The position numbers were made by a program, and so were the translations under genes. The notes beneath the pieces were generated by a model that was not told the origin of the DNA, made no database searches, and saw only the letters and a program-made list of their open reading frames with translations. Shown here one piece after another: positions 30,230-39,699 of a stretch of 64,000 bases of DNA (positions are counted from its first letter, which is position 1; the number at the start of each line of letters is the position of its first letter). This stretch comes from Pluralibacter sp. UBA7423 (GTDB lineage Bacteria; Pseudomonadota; Gammaproteobacteria; Enterobacterales; Enterobacteriaceae): the NCBI GenBank assembly GCA_002470465.1, contig DKMD01000018.1, positions 279,087 through 343,086 on the forward strand. The letters run 5' to 3'.

Positions 30230-30862
30230 TTAAACCAGCTCGTGTGATTTGGCGTAATCAATCAATTCTACAATGGTATGCACCCCGAGTTTCGAGAAAA
30301 TATTTGATTTATGGGCGCTGATGGTTTTATTGCTGAGTAATAATTGATCGGCGATTTCTTTATTTGTCAGACCATTGACCAGATAGCGAAGGACCGTTAC
30401 TTCACGATTTGAAAGCGGCAGTTCGTTCACTTCTCCACGGCGTGAAGAATTACCACTGAGGAAATTAAGGGTGTCGGCCGGGAAAAAGGAATAACCGGAA
30501 AGCAGCATTTCAACCGCTTTGTAGATATCATTGTAATCCTTTCTTTTACTGACAAAACCATTCGCGCCAGCCCTGATAGCTCGCCCCGCGTAATACTCTT
30601 CTGACTTAGATGCTAAAAATAAAACCTTGGTCTGAGGACTGATGTCATTGATTCTTTTTAGCAGCATAAAGCCATCGGTGCCGGGGAGCTCAATGTCGAT
30701 GATGACCAGATCTGTTTTGTTTTTTCTTACATAATCAATAACTTCTCTTCCATCTCCGGATTTCAGAGCAACGCGGATATCACTGTTCTTGCGTAACAGA
30801 ACCTCTATCGACATCCTGACGATAGGTTGTTCATCCATAATAACAACGGAAGCAGGTTTCAT
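30230..30862 (-). CDS. fimZ: Fimbrial response regulator FimZ (LuxR/NarL family)
   Basis: 210 residues. The receiver domain has Asp56 in LVIIDIELPGTDG, and the C-terminal LuxR HTH has LSNREVTVLRYLVNGLTNKEIADQLLLSNKTISAHKSNI. Very close to E. coli and Salmonella FimZ. In Salmonella FimZ activates the fimA promoter together with FimY. No cognate kinase is nearby, as usual for FimZ. Confidence 0.93.
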   Translation of the reverse strand: MKPASVVIMDEQPIVRMSIEVLLRKNSDIRVALKSGDGREVIDYVRKNKTDLVIIDIELPGTDGFMLLKRINDISPQTKVLFLASKSEEYYAGRAIRAGANGFVSKRKDYNDIYKAVEMLLSGYSFFPADTLNFLSGNSSRRGEVNELPLSNREVTVLRYLVNGLTNKEIADQLLLSNKTISAHKSNIFSKLGVHTIVELIDYAKSHELV

Positions 30863-31762
30863 TTTCTATTCCTCAGATTATGTATACAGTTTTTAGAGTT
30901 CAGGCCGAACTCTTGTGCCAGCGTGGGGATGTGTTGTAAACGTCTCTGAAATACCCGGCGTCGCGCCAGTGAGCAACACATATGGGAAAACGAAAAACAC
31001 GTTCCGGCTGGCTGTTCAGTCATTCGTAAAAACGGTGGGTTATCTCAGTTAATACTGTGAGTTATTGAGTATCATCCGCTGGTTTGATGAAGGCTTCCTT
31101 TGGTTGGCTAACGACGGGTTATTCCTCTTAGAGATATTATCTCGGACGGTATTTTTGCTAAATTTATTATTAATCTCAGTGCTGCTGATTATACCGTTTA
31201 ATGTTTTCGGAAAAACCCTCTGAAAACGATAAATAACTTTACGAATTATGATGTTCTGAATGCGATCGGCCAGGAATTTTCTTTTGGCGGGAATTTCTGC
31301 GGTTGCTGAATTTGTTAACGGGATGTCTGCATGTCATCATGAAAAACAAAACAAGCGACTGCTTGTTGCCGTAATGTAAATTTTTTTGCAATTTGTTATG
31401 CACCAAAACGCATCATCTTAGTGCTGAAAAAGTGTGTATAAATAATAAGTTAGCGTCATTCCCATTTTCAGGCACGGTCAAATCGTGGTCGGCGTCACAG
31501 GCAGGTATTTCTGCTGCCGTTGCAAACATCTGCTGCCTTAAAAGGCTCGTCTGCTCACACTCTGCTCGACGATCTCACCTGCAAAGGCCGGTAAGATCTT
31601 ATTAAGCAGCAGCAAAAACCATAATCTCAGGAAAAAGTGTGCCTTCCTTTCACCAGCAGGCAAACTCCAGGAATAGTTACAATTGTATTTTATTGGTTAA
31701 AAAATAACGCTCTATTAACTTTTATTTAAGTATTTTCTTAGTGATAACCAGGCTTCAGCAGC
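30863..31762. other. 900-bp AT-rich gap between fimZ and the FimY-like gene
   Basis: No credible ORF. The fimZ promoter lies at the left end. Several short inverted repeats occur, for example around 31500-31515 (GGCAGGTATTTCTGCTGCC). It is large for an intergenic region and may hold long control elements. Confidence 0.5.
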
Positions 31763-32479
31763 TTATCCCGAGTGATGGCGATCGTGAAGGGCGCTGACCC
31801 GTTGTAATACACGCAACAGCTGCTGACGGTGGTTAAGCTGTAGTAAAGACAAAATGCAGCCGACGCGGTAAACGATCCGGTGGTAGGGCCGGATTTGTAG
31901 ACGGGCAATGTGGCTCAGCGAATGGCCTTGCGCCATCAGCATCAGCACGCTCCACTCTTTGGGTTTAAACAGGCGAACCTGCGCGGGTAAAGCCTCCACG
32001 GTACGTTGTAAAGCTTCCCGTGCCAAAGGCAGCGCAAGTCGTTTTTCAATCAACCGGCAGCGTAAGGCCGATTGCAAAAATTGCTGCGTCACCGGATCCA
32101 GTTCCGGTGTTATCAGCACCATTTCCACCGCCGGGTAGCGGCGCTGCAAACTCCGAAGATGGTCCAGCAGCGCCAGTACAGGCATTTCCCAGCCTTCGAG
32201 ATCGACAATCAGATACAGCGGCTGGATCTGCTGGACTGCGGCAAGCGCCTCATCAATATCTGCATAAATGCGGCACAGACAGAGCGGAACCGGGCTGTGG
32301 CGAATGCCAGAGGCCAGATAGCTATCTCGCGTGACCAGAATACGATGATCGCTGTAGTGTGCAGTGTGGTTAAGCAACGCACCGCGTTCAACCAACGTGT
32401 TGTGCGGCAGAGACAGCGAATATCCCTGAAATTCCATAATGTTTCGCCGCCGTCTTTCCCTGCGTAACATCACACGCAT
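31763..32479 (-). CDS. fimY: FimY-like fimbrial regulator (LuxR-type C terminus)
   Basis: 238 residues from an ATG preceded by a strong GGGAGGG RBS. The C terminus carries a degenerate LuxR-type HTH (FKPKEWSVLMLMAQGHSLSHIARLQI, about 168-193). The N-terminal domain is receiver-like in layout but lacks a clear phospho-Asp. The position between fimZ and argU and the 238-240-residue size match FimY of Salmonella, which works with FimZ; FimW, the third Salmonella regulator, is absent. Assignment rests on context and pattern memory. Confidence 0.65.
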   Translation of the reverse strand: MRVMLRRERRRRNIMEFQGYSLSLPHNTLVERGALLNHTAHYSDHRILVTRDSYLASGIRHSPVPLCLCRIYADIDEALAAVQQIQPLYLIVDLEGWEMPVLALLDHLRSLQRRYPAVEMVLITPELDPVTQQFLQSALRCRLIEKRLALPLAREALQRTVEALPAQVRLFKPKEWSVLMLMAQGHSLSHIARLQIRPYHRIVYRVGCILSLLQLNHRQQLLRVLQRVSALHDRHHSG

Positions 32480-32766
32480 AGTTTCCCTCCCGGCACGTCC
32501 GGCATACGCTCGCCACCTTTACTGTTCTATCGGCACGAATGGAAAATGATTGCCTGACAGATGTCGGGCAAAGTCTATGTCATTGGTGTATGACGGAATC
32601 CATTGTTGTCATAAGGGAAATCTGAAGGTACCAGGCGTTGCTTAAACCGTAGACGGATTTTTCGTAGCGGAAGGGCAGATTAGAGAGTGTGTTTAAGCTT
32701 TAATCAGCTGATGCGGCTTGTTGCGGGGAAGAGTGACGCTGAAGTGTGCTTTGACGGTGAAAGCCA

Positions 32767-32794
32767 TTGACTCACCCGGCTTTGACCGTATAAT
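32767..32794 (+). promoter_or_regulatory. Sigma70 promoter of the argU tRNA gene
   Basis: TTGACT, 16-bp spacer, TATAAT, ending 37 bp before the mature tRNA 5' end. Confidence 0.8.
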
Positions 32795-32831
32795 TCCAGG
32801 CGTTCCACACCGCGAAGTTCACCTTCTCAGT

Positions 32832-32908
32832 GCGCCCTTAGCTCAGCTGGATAGAGCACCGGCCTTCTAAGCCGTAGGTCACAGGTTCGAATCCTGTAGG
32901 GCGTGCCA
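32832..32908 (+). tRNA. argU: tRNA-Arg (anticodon TCT)
   Basis: 77 bases with CCA encoded. The acceptor stem is GCGCCCT / AGGGCGT (one G-T pair). The anticodon loop CTTCTAA gives TCT, and the T-loop is GGTTCGAATCC. It reads rare AGA/AGG codons. Its place next to the fim cluster matches E. coli and Salmonella; argU is a common phage and island integration site. Confidence 0.98.
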
Positions 32909-32921
32909 CTTCGAAGTAAAC

Positions 32922-32946
32922 AGACGTCAACCGACGTCTTTTTTTA
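32922..32946 (+). terminator. Intrinsic terminator after argU
   Basis: AGACGTC-aacc-GACGTCT followed by a run of T. Confidence 0.9.
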
Positions 32947-32976
32947 TGCCTGAAATTCAGCCCTGAAAAGAGGGCG

Positions 32977-33147
32977 TTACCATTCGTGCACAATCAGCAT
33001 GCGGTCTTCTGAGATCCGGACTTCGCTGATACGAGGCGGCAGAGGCGGGGCGACGATGGTTAACGTGACCTGAATTCCCCCTTGCTGGGAGGCAAGCGTA
33101 GTCTTGAAGGGTAAAAAAAACAAAACGGCGAGCAGTAATTTCTTCAT
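32977..33147 (-). CDS. Small secreted protein, 56 residues, unknown
   Basis: Reading the minus strand from 33147 gives a 56-codon ORF with a textbook signal peptide (Met-Lys-Lys, hydrophobic core LLLAVLFFLP, Ala-Ser near residue 20) and a short mature part containing a proline cluster (VAPPLPPRISEVRI) and ending HEW. The mature product would have about 36 residues. I do not recognise it. It sits directly beyond the argU terminator; it may be an orphan of a past integration. Length alone gives limited support; the signal peptide raises it. Confidence 0.55.
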   Translation of the reverse strand: MKKLLLAVLFFLPFKTTLASQQGGIQVTLTIVAPPLPPRISEVRISEDRMLIVHEW

Positions 33148-33315
33148 TGTAAATTAATAAGCAAAAAGTCGGACAGGGTTCAGCATCAACAGGGCGGGCG
33201 ACACAATAGCCTAAAGCGAAGCGAGAGAAAAAGAGAATTTGGTCTTTTTTAATACGATGGCGGCGGGCTGAGCAGGATTAAATCCGATCTGAAAGCGTTT
33301 TTACTGTTGGTACAA

Positions 33316-33345
33316 GAAGCTAAGCCCCTGTTCAGGCTTAGCTTC
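33316..33345 (-). terminator. Hairpin after the ABC transporter operon
   Basis: GAAGCTAAGCC / GGCTTAGCTTC, a perfect 11-bp stem with an 8-nt loop, 10 bp beyond the ATPase stop. Confidence 0.75.
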
Positions 33346-33355
33346 ATTTTACTCG

Positions 33356-34426
33356 TCAATTCTTCGCAAATACCCACACATCCTTTTCAGGCAGTGACAG
33401 ATGGCAATGCTGCGGGTCGCGAACTTCGTTGCCGTAGGCGCGGATCACGAAGTCATCGCCGGAGGTGCGGAACAGGTATTCCCAGCGATCGCCCAGGTAC
33501 ATGCTGGTGAGCAGCGGCAGTTCGAGCTGATTTTCTCCCGGCCCATCGACTAGCGCCACGCGCTCCACGCGAATCACCGCCGTACCTTCCTGTCCAGCCT
33601 GCACGCCTTCTCCTGCCTGGCCCCACAGTGTCCAGCCGCTGCCTTCAATGCGTGCTTTGCCGTCGCGCACTTCGGTGACTTTGCCGTGCAGGCGGTTGTT
33701 GCTGCCCATAAATTCTGCCGTAAACAGCGTCTTCGGCGAGCCGTACATCTCCTGCGGCGTGCCCTGCTGTTCAATTTTGCCGTTGTTGAGCAGCAGGATG
33801 CGATCGGAAATGGACATCGCTTCGTTCTGATCGTGCGTCACCATCAGCGCGGAAAGTCCAAGCTTGATAATGAGCTCCCGCAGGAACACGCGGGCCTCTT
33901 CGCGCAGCTTGGCGTCGAGGTTGGAGAGCGGTTCATCCAGCAGGATCACTGGCGGGTTATAAACCAGCGCACGGCCAATCGCCACGCGCTGCTGCTGGCC
34001 ACCGGAAAGCATATGCGGATGGCGCTTGCCAAGATGCCCGAGCCCCAGCTGATCCAGCACCGCCTGCACGCGCTGGGTGATCTCTTTCGCGGGCACTTTA
34101 CGCAGCTTCAGCGGGTAGGCCACATTCTCAAAAACGGTTTTGTGCGGCCACAGCGCGTAGGACTGAAACACCAGCCCGAGATTGCGCTCTTCGGCGGGGA
34201 TCTCGCTGCGCGGCGTGCCGTCGTACACTTTGTTTTTCCCGATGACGATCGACCCTTGGGTTGGCTTTTCCAGCCCGGCGACCGCGCGCAGCAGCGTGGT
34301 TTTGCCGCTGCCCGAAGGACCCAAAAGGGAGACCACTTCGCCGCGCTTCAGGTTCATGGAGACGCCCTTCAGCACCGGGTTGTCGCCGTAGGTCAGATGC
34401 AGATTTTCAACCGCTAATTCAATCAT
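33356..34426 (-). CDS. ABC importer ATPase, FbpC/AfuC type
   Basis: 356 residues. Walker A GPSGSGKTT (about 35-43), signature LSGGQQQRVAIGRA, Walker B VILLDEPLSNLD and H-loop VTHDQ are complete. A C-terminal TOBE regulatory domain (about 240-356) follows. It energises the permease encoded immediately upstream (8-bp overlap). The family includes ferric iron and sugar-phosphate importers; the substrate here is not fixed by this subunit. Confidence 0.9.
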   Translation of the reverse strand: MIELAVENLHLTYGDNPVLKGVSMNLKRGEVVSLLGPSGSGKTTLLRAVAGLEKPTQGSIVIGKNKVYDGTPRSEIPAEERNLGLVFQSYALWPHKTVFENVAYPLKLRKVPAKEITQRVQAVLDQLGLGHLGKRHPHMLSGGQQQRVAIGRALVYNPPVILLDEPLSNLDAKLREEARVFLRELIIKLGLSALMVTHDQNEAMSISDRILLLNNGKIEQQGTPQEMYGSPKTLFTAEFMGSNNRLHGKVTEVRDGKARIEGSGWTLWGQAGEGVQAGQEGTAVIRVERVALVDGPGENQLELPLLTSMYLGDRWEYLFRTSGDDFVIRAYGNEVRDPQHCHLSLPEKDVWVFAKN

Positions 34427-36188
34427 GTAATTTCACTCCAAAACGAAGGGCAATCCCCAGACCGACGACCACCAGCAGGATATTGATAAATGACAGCGCT
34501 GCGACGATATCAATGGCGCCCGCCGCCCACAGGGAGACCAGCATCGAGCCAATCGTCTCGGTGCCGGGCGAAAGCAGGTAGACGCCGGTCGAGTATTCAC
34601 GTTCGAAAATCAGGAACATCAGCAGCCACGAGCCAATCAGGCCATAGCGTGAAAGCGGAATGGTGACGTGGCGTGTGATTTGCCCGCGCGTCGCCCCTGT
34701 GCTGCGTGCTGCTTCTTCCAGCTCCGGCCCCACCTGGAGCAGCGTGGAGGAGATCAGCCTTAAGCCATACGCCATCCACACCACCGTGTAGGCCAGCCAC
34801 ACGCTGAAGATGGTGCTGCGAAGCCCTCGCAGCCAGACGATCAGGTTATCGCGCAGCCACTGCGACCACGGCATGCCCGAAAGCCAGCCTGATTTCAGGG
34901 CGTTATCGAGCCACATCGGCAGGAACAGGAACACCCACAGGAAAGCCAGCCCCGCCAGCAGCCCCGGCACGGCGCGCGGCACCAGCACGCTGTAGTCGAG
35001 GAAGCGGGTGGTGTTGTCCGGTTTACGATGCATGGCGATGCCGACAAACAGATAGCAGGCCACGGCCAGCGCGCCGCCAAACACACCAATCGCCATGGAG
35101 TTGACGATGGCCCTCAACAGATTGGGCTGCGCCCAGATGGTGTGGAAGGTACTGAGCGAGAGTTGATCCCAGACGGACACGCCCACGCCCCAGTTCGAGA
35201 TAAAGGCGCGCAGCACCACCCCGAGCAGCGGCACGCCAATGGTGACCGTCAGCCAGAACGCGACCACGGCGCCCGCCACCCACCGCCACTTGCCAAGCGG
35301 CAGCGCACGCGCCTGAGAAGCTTTGCCTTTCATGGTTACAAAGCGGTTGGCGGTGCTCATCAGGCGGCGTTGCAGCATGACCAGCGGAATGGTGATGCAA
35401 ATCAGCACCACGGCGACGGCGGCCATCAGATGATAGGAGGGCGTGCCGAGCTTGTTGGTGAGCTGATAGAGATAGGTCGCCAGCACCATGTTGCCTTCCG
35501 GATCGCCGAGCACCAGCATCAGGCCGAACACCTCCAGCCCGAGGAAAAACAGCAGCACGATGGCGTAGAGAATGGAAGGGCGCACCATCGGCAGGCTGAC
35601 GGCGGTCATTACCTGCAAAGGTGATGCGCCGGAGATGCGAGCGGCCTCTTCCACGTCCGAGCCCACGCTGCGCAGCGCCGACGAAATATAAAGGTAGGCG
35701 TGCGGCACATGCGTCAGCCCGGCAATCACCACGATGCTCGACATGTCGTAGATGTTCCACGGCACGAAGCCAATCAGCGACTGCGCCCACAGCGACAGAA
35801 AGCCCACCGGCCCTGCGGCGACCACGTAACCAAAGCCGAGCACCATCGGTGAGACGAAAATCGGCACGAGGATCAGCGGCTCAATCAGCCGACGGCCGGG
35901 TAAATCCGTGCGCACCATCAGGAACGCCAGGATCCCGCCGAGCGGAATGGCGATGGCGACCAGGCCAAAGGCGAGAATAAAGCCGCTTTTCAGCGCCTTA
36001 TAAAAATCCGGATCGGTGAAAATAAACCCGAACGACTCGAGGCTCCACTCTTTAGAAGGGGCAAAGAACGGTGCCGACAGGAAGCTCTGAATCACGATAA
36101 ACGACAGCGGAACGTAGATGGCGAGCGTGGTGAGCAGCACCACGACGCCGCGCGGCAAACTTTGCCACTTTCTTGTTAATGCATTCAT
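34419..36188 (-). CDS. ABC importer permease with two fused transmembrane halves, FbpB/AfuB type
   Basis: 589 residues from the ATG that gives MNALTRKWQSLPRG; the longer frame runs into a REP repeat. About twelve helices form two binding-protein-dependent permease domains, each with an EAA loop (EEAARISGASPLQVM and EEAARSTGATRGQIT). This duplicated single-chain layout is typical of FbpB, SfuB and AfuB. Confidence 0.9.
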   Translation of the reverse strand: MNALTRKWQSLPRGVVVLLTTLAIYVPLSFIVIQSFLSAPFFAPSKEWSLESFGFIFTDPDFYKALKSGFILAFGLVAIAIPLGGILAFLMVRTDLPGRRLIEPLILVPIFVSPMVLGFGYVVAAGPVGFLSLWAQSLIGFVPWNIYDMSSIVVIAGLTHVPHAYLYISSALRSVGSDVEEAARISGASPLQVMTAVSLPMVRPSILYAIVLLFFLGLEVFGLMLVLGDPEGNMVLATYLYQLTNKLGTPSYHLMAAVAVVLICITIPLVMLQRRLMSTANRFVTMKGKASQARALPLGKWRWVAGAVVAFWLTVTIGVPLLGVVLRAFISNWGVGVSVWDQLSLSTFHTIWAQPNLLRAIVNSMAIGVFGGALAVACYLFVGIAMHRKPDNTTRFLDYSVLVPRAVPGLLAGLAFLWVFLFLPMWLDNALKSGWLSGMPWSQWLRDNLIVWLRGLRSTIFSVWLAYTVVWMAYGLRLISSTLLQVGPELEEAARSTGATRGQITRHVTIPLSRYGLIGSWLLMFLIFEREYSTGVYLLSPGTETIGSMLVSLWAAGAIDIVAALSFINILLVVVGLGIALRFGVKLHD

Positions 36189-36245
36189 AGAAAATCCCTG
36201 GTCTGGCGGGGAGGCAGATCGGATGCACTGATATCGCCTTCTTAT

Positions 36246-36313
36246 GTAGGCCCGGTAAGCGTCAGCGCCACCGGGCATTTATTGCCGGATGCGCTTCGCT
36301 TATCCGGCCTACA
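36246..36313. repeat. BIME repeat between permease and binding-protein genes
   Basis: Opposed REP units (TAGGCCCGGTAAGCGTCAG and GCCGGATGCGCTTCGCTTA) inside the operon. Such elements often set unequal mRNA levels, here favouring the binding protein. Confidence 0.8.
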
Positions 36314-36338
36314 AAATCAATGCATTTTGCCGTAAAGG

Positions 36339-37427
36339 TTATTTCGCCGCGGCTTCGCGCCACTGTTTGATGTAGTCGAGGCGTTTTTTCGGCTGCAGGT
36401 ACTCCAGCAGGCTTTCATCCACCGGAATCGGCTTCAGCGCGTTGCCGAGCATTTTGGTCATGCCGTCGATGTCGTTTTTCCCTTCGATATCGTTACGGAT
36501 AGACGGAATATCTGCCTGGTTTGCCAGAATGCTTTGCCCTTTTTCAGACAGCACGTAGTCCAGCCACAGCTTCGCGGCGTTGGCATTCTGGGCCTGCGAG
36601 CTGATAAACGACACGCGGGAGAGCACGAGGGTGTAATCCTTCGGATAAGCGATGCCGAGAGAAGGATCGTTTTTCGCGCGGGCCTCGGCGTAGGATCCGA
36701 GGATATTAAAGCCAATCAGGTTTTCGCCGGAGGACACGCGTTCCATCATCGTGCCGGTGGAAGACTGCACTGCTAAGCCGCCTTTGGCGACGTCGGCGAG
36801 GGTTTTAAAGTAGTTCGGATCGGCTTTGAAATCCTGCACCGAGAGCATAAAGCCGAGTCCGGATTTCTCGATATCGTAGGTGGTGACTTTGCTTTTGAAC
36901 TTGTTGGCCTGGCCGGCAATCAGCTTCGCCAGCGCGGCGTGGGAGTCCGGCACTTCGTTCGCCGGGATCAGGCGTTTGTTGTAGATGAACACCACCGGTT
37001 CGTAGGTGGTGCCGTAGGCTTTGTCGTTCCAGACCGCCCACTTCGGCAACTGGCCTTGTTCCGGCGACTTATAGGCCTGCGCATAATCGGTGGCAAGCTT
37101 CAGGGCGGTGTCCATCGACGAACTCCAGACCACGTCGCCGCTGCCGCCGCCCGCAGCCTGTTCGCTGATAAAGCGGTTATACAGCTCGGTGCTATTCATG
37201 TCGTTGTATTCGACTTTGATGCCGGGGTAGGTGGCTTCGAACCCCTGAATCAGCGGGCCTGCCGCTTTGGTGTCGGTGGTGGAATAGATAACCACTTTGC
37301 CTTCTTTGGTGGCGGCATCGACGACCTTTTGATAGTCCGCCGGGTAGCCCTGCGGCAGCGCCGCGATGGCAGAGGTAGAGAGAAGTACAGCAGCAGTAAT
37401 CAGAGAGATACGGAAAGTGTTCGACAT
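36339..37427 (-). CDS. Periplasmic substrate-binding protein of the ABC importer, FbpA/AfuA type
   Basis: 362 residues from the ATG at 37427, which begins a signal peptide (about 1-22, SAIA|A). The mature N terminus VVIYSTTDTKAAGPLIQGFE and the GSGDVVWSSSMD stretch are typical of family-1 ferric/AfuA-like binding proteins. The paired tyrosines of true ferric-binding FbpA are not evident, so a sugar phosphate or phosphonate ligand is equally possible. First gene of the operon, with no obvious Fur box upstream. Confidence 0.85.
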   Translation of the reverse strand: MSNTFRISLITAAVLLSTSAIAALPQGYPADYQKVVDAATKEGKVVIYSTTDTKAAGPLIQGFEATYPGIKVEYNDMNSTELYNRFISEQAAGGGSGDVVWSSSMDTALKLATDYAQAYKSPEQGQLPKWAVWNDKAYGTTYEPVVFIYNKRLIPANEVPDSHAALAKLIAGQANKFKSKVTTYDIEKSGLGFMLSVQDFKADPNYFKTLADVAKGGLAVQSSTGTMMERVSSGENLIGFNILGSYAEARAKNDPSLGIAYPKDYTLVLSRVSFISSQAQNANAAKLWLDYVLSEKGQSILANQADIPSIRNDIEGKNDIDGMTKMLGNALKPIPVDESLLEYLQPKKRLDYIKQWREAAAK

Positions 37428-37795
37428 TATAGTTAACCTTTTAATTACATTTGATGAACTAATGGTCAACATAGCCAAAGATGAAGAGCAGACAAGAGGG
37501 CGGAGAAAGGGATGTGCCCGAAGTGTGATTTTCGGCGTCGTTTGGGGAATTAACACCATAAAAACCGCGGGAAGGGGTGAGAGATGCGTTAGTTTTACAT
37601 CGTGTCACCTGTTGCTCGCTTTTTTTATTTTATTTGTTAACTTGCTAAGGCGAATAAGTAATGACTTTGGTATCACCGTTGTTAAGGTGAACTGTTCCTT
37701 CATTTACGTTAGTTGCATCACGTCTGGAGATTTCTGATATTTTATTTTCTAAGTATTATGTTACTATATGTGAAAGTCATAAATAGAAATTACTT
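37428..37795. other. Boundary gap: backbone to AT-rich island
   Basis: 368 bp between divergent genes. Base composition changes sharply near 37620, from ordinary to strongly AT-rich. The promoters of both flanking genes lie here. No repeat or attachment site was seen. Confidence 0.45.
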
Positions 37796-38968
37796 ATGGA
37801 ACATTTATCAGAAGTAGGAAAAAGAGTTGAAAGATTACTTTACTCAAGTGTGATTATAATACTTGCTAGTTTCTTTTTTTATTTTTTATCTTCAGCAATT
37901 ACGTCAGATAATAATGGTTTGAAAAAAGTAATGCTCGCCAACTTTGTTGATAGTATCAATAAAAATAGAGAGTATCTCGACATGGCGAAGATGCTTCAGG
38001 AAACATATAAACAGTATGCAGACGATAACAAAAAGAAAACAGAGGCGCAGAAAAAAGAAGAAGAGGACAAAAAACGACTTGAGATCAAAAACATTAATAA
38101 AACAAGAGCTAAACTCGGTTTGTCTGAGATTAACATTGATAAAAAGCTTGAAGAAAAACCAAGTTCCTATGATGGACTTGATATCAAAAATATAAACATT
38201 ATTAGAAATAATTTAGGGCTTAAAAACTCTTCGACTATTGAAGGGGCAAGGGATGTATATAGTGAGTCTTACTATTCAATAATCTACAAAGATCTTTCTG
38301 GTGATAAAGGTTTTATGGATATATATCGAGGTAAAGTAGACTCACCAATTGACGAATTAATTAAAGATGCAAAGGATAGAATCAAAGATTTTGATAATGG
38401 TTCAGTTAAAGTCTTTGATGTAGATACTCCGATACAAATACCATTTTCTTTCGGAGATATGAAGTCCAAGGTTTCACTTTATAATATTGAAAATGTTGGG
38501 GTGATACTGATGCCAGTATTGCTGGTTATCTGGATTGGATCTATCTCGATGACCAGAACTAGAGAGATTTATTATATAAAGAAAGTGGGGAATATTGCGC
38601 AGTCATACCCTCACATCCTCAATATATATTATTTCATAGACAAAGATATGCTTGATACCCAGAAGGAAATAGATGATTTCAATCGCATGAGGATTGGGGA
38701 TCCTGCAGTAATAAAAGCAAATAGATCAATTTCGATAGTATGTTTTTTGTTTAGGGGGTTAATGCTGGTGGCATTTTTGTTATTGATGACTGCTCCCTTT
38801 TATATAGGCGCACACAAAATCATGAGTAGTCTAAGTACGCTTAACTTATCAATATTATTTATGTGTCTGATTATTAATGTTATTCAATCCATATCGTTGA
38901 TTATTTCAGAGTATTCTATTTGTGGCAAAATATTTTTGACTGAGGGTCGAGATAATGAATGTATATAA
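37796..38968 (+). CDS. Unknown four-helix membrane protein with charged coiled segment
   Basis: 390 residues, AT-rich coding unlike its neighbours. Predicted helices are 15-34, 234-252, 312-338 and 350-371. Residues 75-100 are a Lys/Glu-rich coil, and a large soluble domain spans about 35-230. Inside it the pattern K-N-I-N-x-x-R-x-x-L-G-L occurs twice (98-109 and 131-142), an internal repeat. No family recognised. It overlaps the next gene by 14 bp. Codon use and position suggest horizontal transfer. Confidence 0.75.
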   Translation: MEHLSEVGKRVERLLYSSVIIILASFFFYFLSSAITSDNNGLKKVMLANFVDSINKNREYLDMAKMLQETYKQYADDNKKKTEAQKKEEEDKKRLEIKNINKTRAKLGLSEINIDKKLEEKPSSYDGLDIKNINIIRNNLGLKNSSTIEGARDVYSESYYSIIYKDLSGDKGFMDIYRGKVDSPIDELIKDAKDRIKDFDNGSVKVFDVDTPIQIPFSFGDMKSKVSLYNIENVGVILMPVLLVIWIGSISMTRTREIYYIKKVGNIAQSYPHILNIYYFIDKDMLDTQKEIDDFNRMRIGDPAVIKANRSISIVCFLFRGLMLVAFLLLMTAPFYIGAHKIMSSLSTLNLSILFMCLIINVIQSISLIISEYSICGKIFLTEGRDNECI

Positions 38969-39299
38969 ATTACTTTTGCTTTCACTTATTCTTGTCACGT
39001 TTAATGCCAACTCTTATACAGTTTTCAGTTCCTATGGTTCCTGTAAAATATGGAATGAATATTTCAAAAAAGAGAGTGATGATAAAGATGGTTTGTATCA
39101 ATCAGGCTTACTGACATCTACTTTGATGGGGTGGCTTGCGGGATTTACCACAGCAGTTAACATGAGTACCGGGGAGGAGAATTTTCCAAATATAGATCTT
39201 TCAACAATGAAAGAATATATCCTCAATTATTGCAAGAAAAATCCAACGGGTGATGCGTATGATGCAGTTTTTGAAATAAGGAAGAAATTGAATAAATAA
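38955..39299 (+). CDS. Small secreted protein with Rap1a/Tai-like pattern
   Basis: 114 residues. Signal peptide about 1-20, then a mature part with two cysteines (Cys30 and Cys93) that could pair, a GWLAGFTTAVN helix and an NYCKKNP segment. This arrangement recalls Rap1a/Tai-type periplasmic immunity proteins, but the match is by eye only. GAGGGTCGAG precedes the ATG inside the upstream gene, so the two are translated together. Confidence 0.7.
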   Translation: MNVYKLLLLSLILVTFNANSYTVFSSYGSCKIWNEYFKKESDDKDGLYQSGLLTSTLMGWLAGFTTAVNMSTGEENFPNIDLSTMKEYILNYCKKNPTGDAYDAVFEIRKKLNK

Positions 39300-39699
39300 A
39301 CTTATGATCCTTTTAGATGCAACGTAAAAAATATTAGCATTAAGCTAATCACATTTCTGAATAAGAGCGATTAGCTTAAAAAGCGAACCTTTAGGATTTG
39401 TGAGTCTATTGATTTATAGTGTTTTTTATAATTCTTAGTGAGGGATGTACCGAATTATAGATTGATTTACGCAAGCCTATTATTGCGCGTAAATAGTTAT
39501 GTTATGCGAAATAACATGAAAGGTAAATTGGGAACAACATTGCCGGGGGGAATATTTAGAAAAAAATTAGTGAAATTTAACTGATTGGTTAATATATTTA
39601 ATTTTAGAGAAAACTAACATCCTCTCGCTTAAAAATATTTACTTACCAAATCCCAAAACTCCCGGCCTATCAGCCGGGAGATTCTAACCACACAAACCC
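39300..39699. other. AT-rich gap
   Basis: 400 bp without ORF. A hairpin (TCCCGGCtgataGGCCGGGA-like, 39660-39680) near the right end may terminate symE. Confidence 0.45.

Noticed and set aside
32832..32908. argU as an occupied phage attachment site
   Set aside because: No integrase gene and no duplicated tRNA 3' end found downstream in the window.
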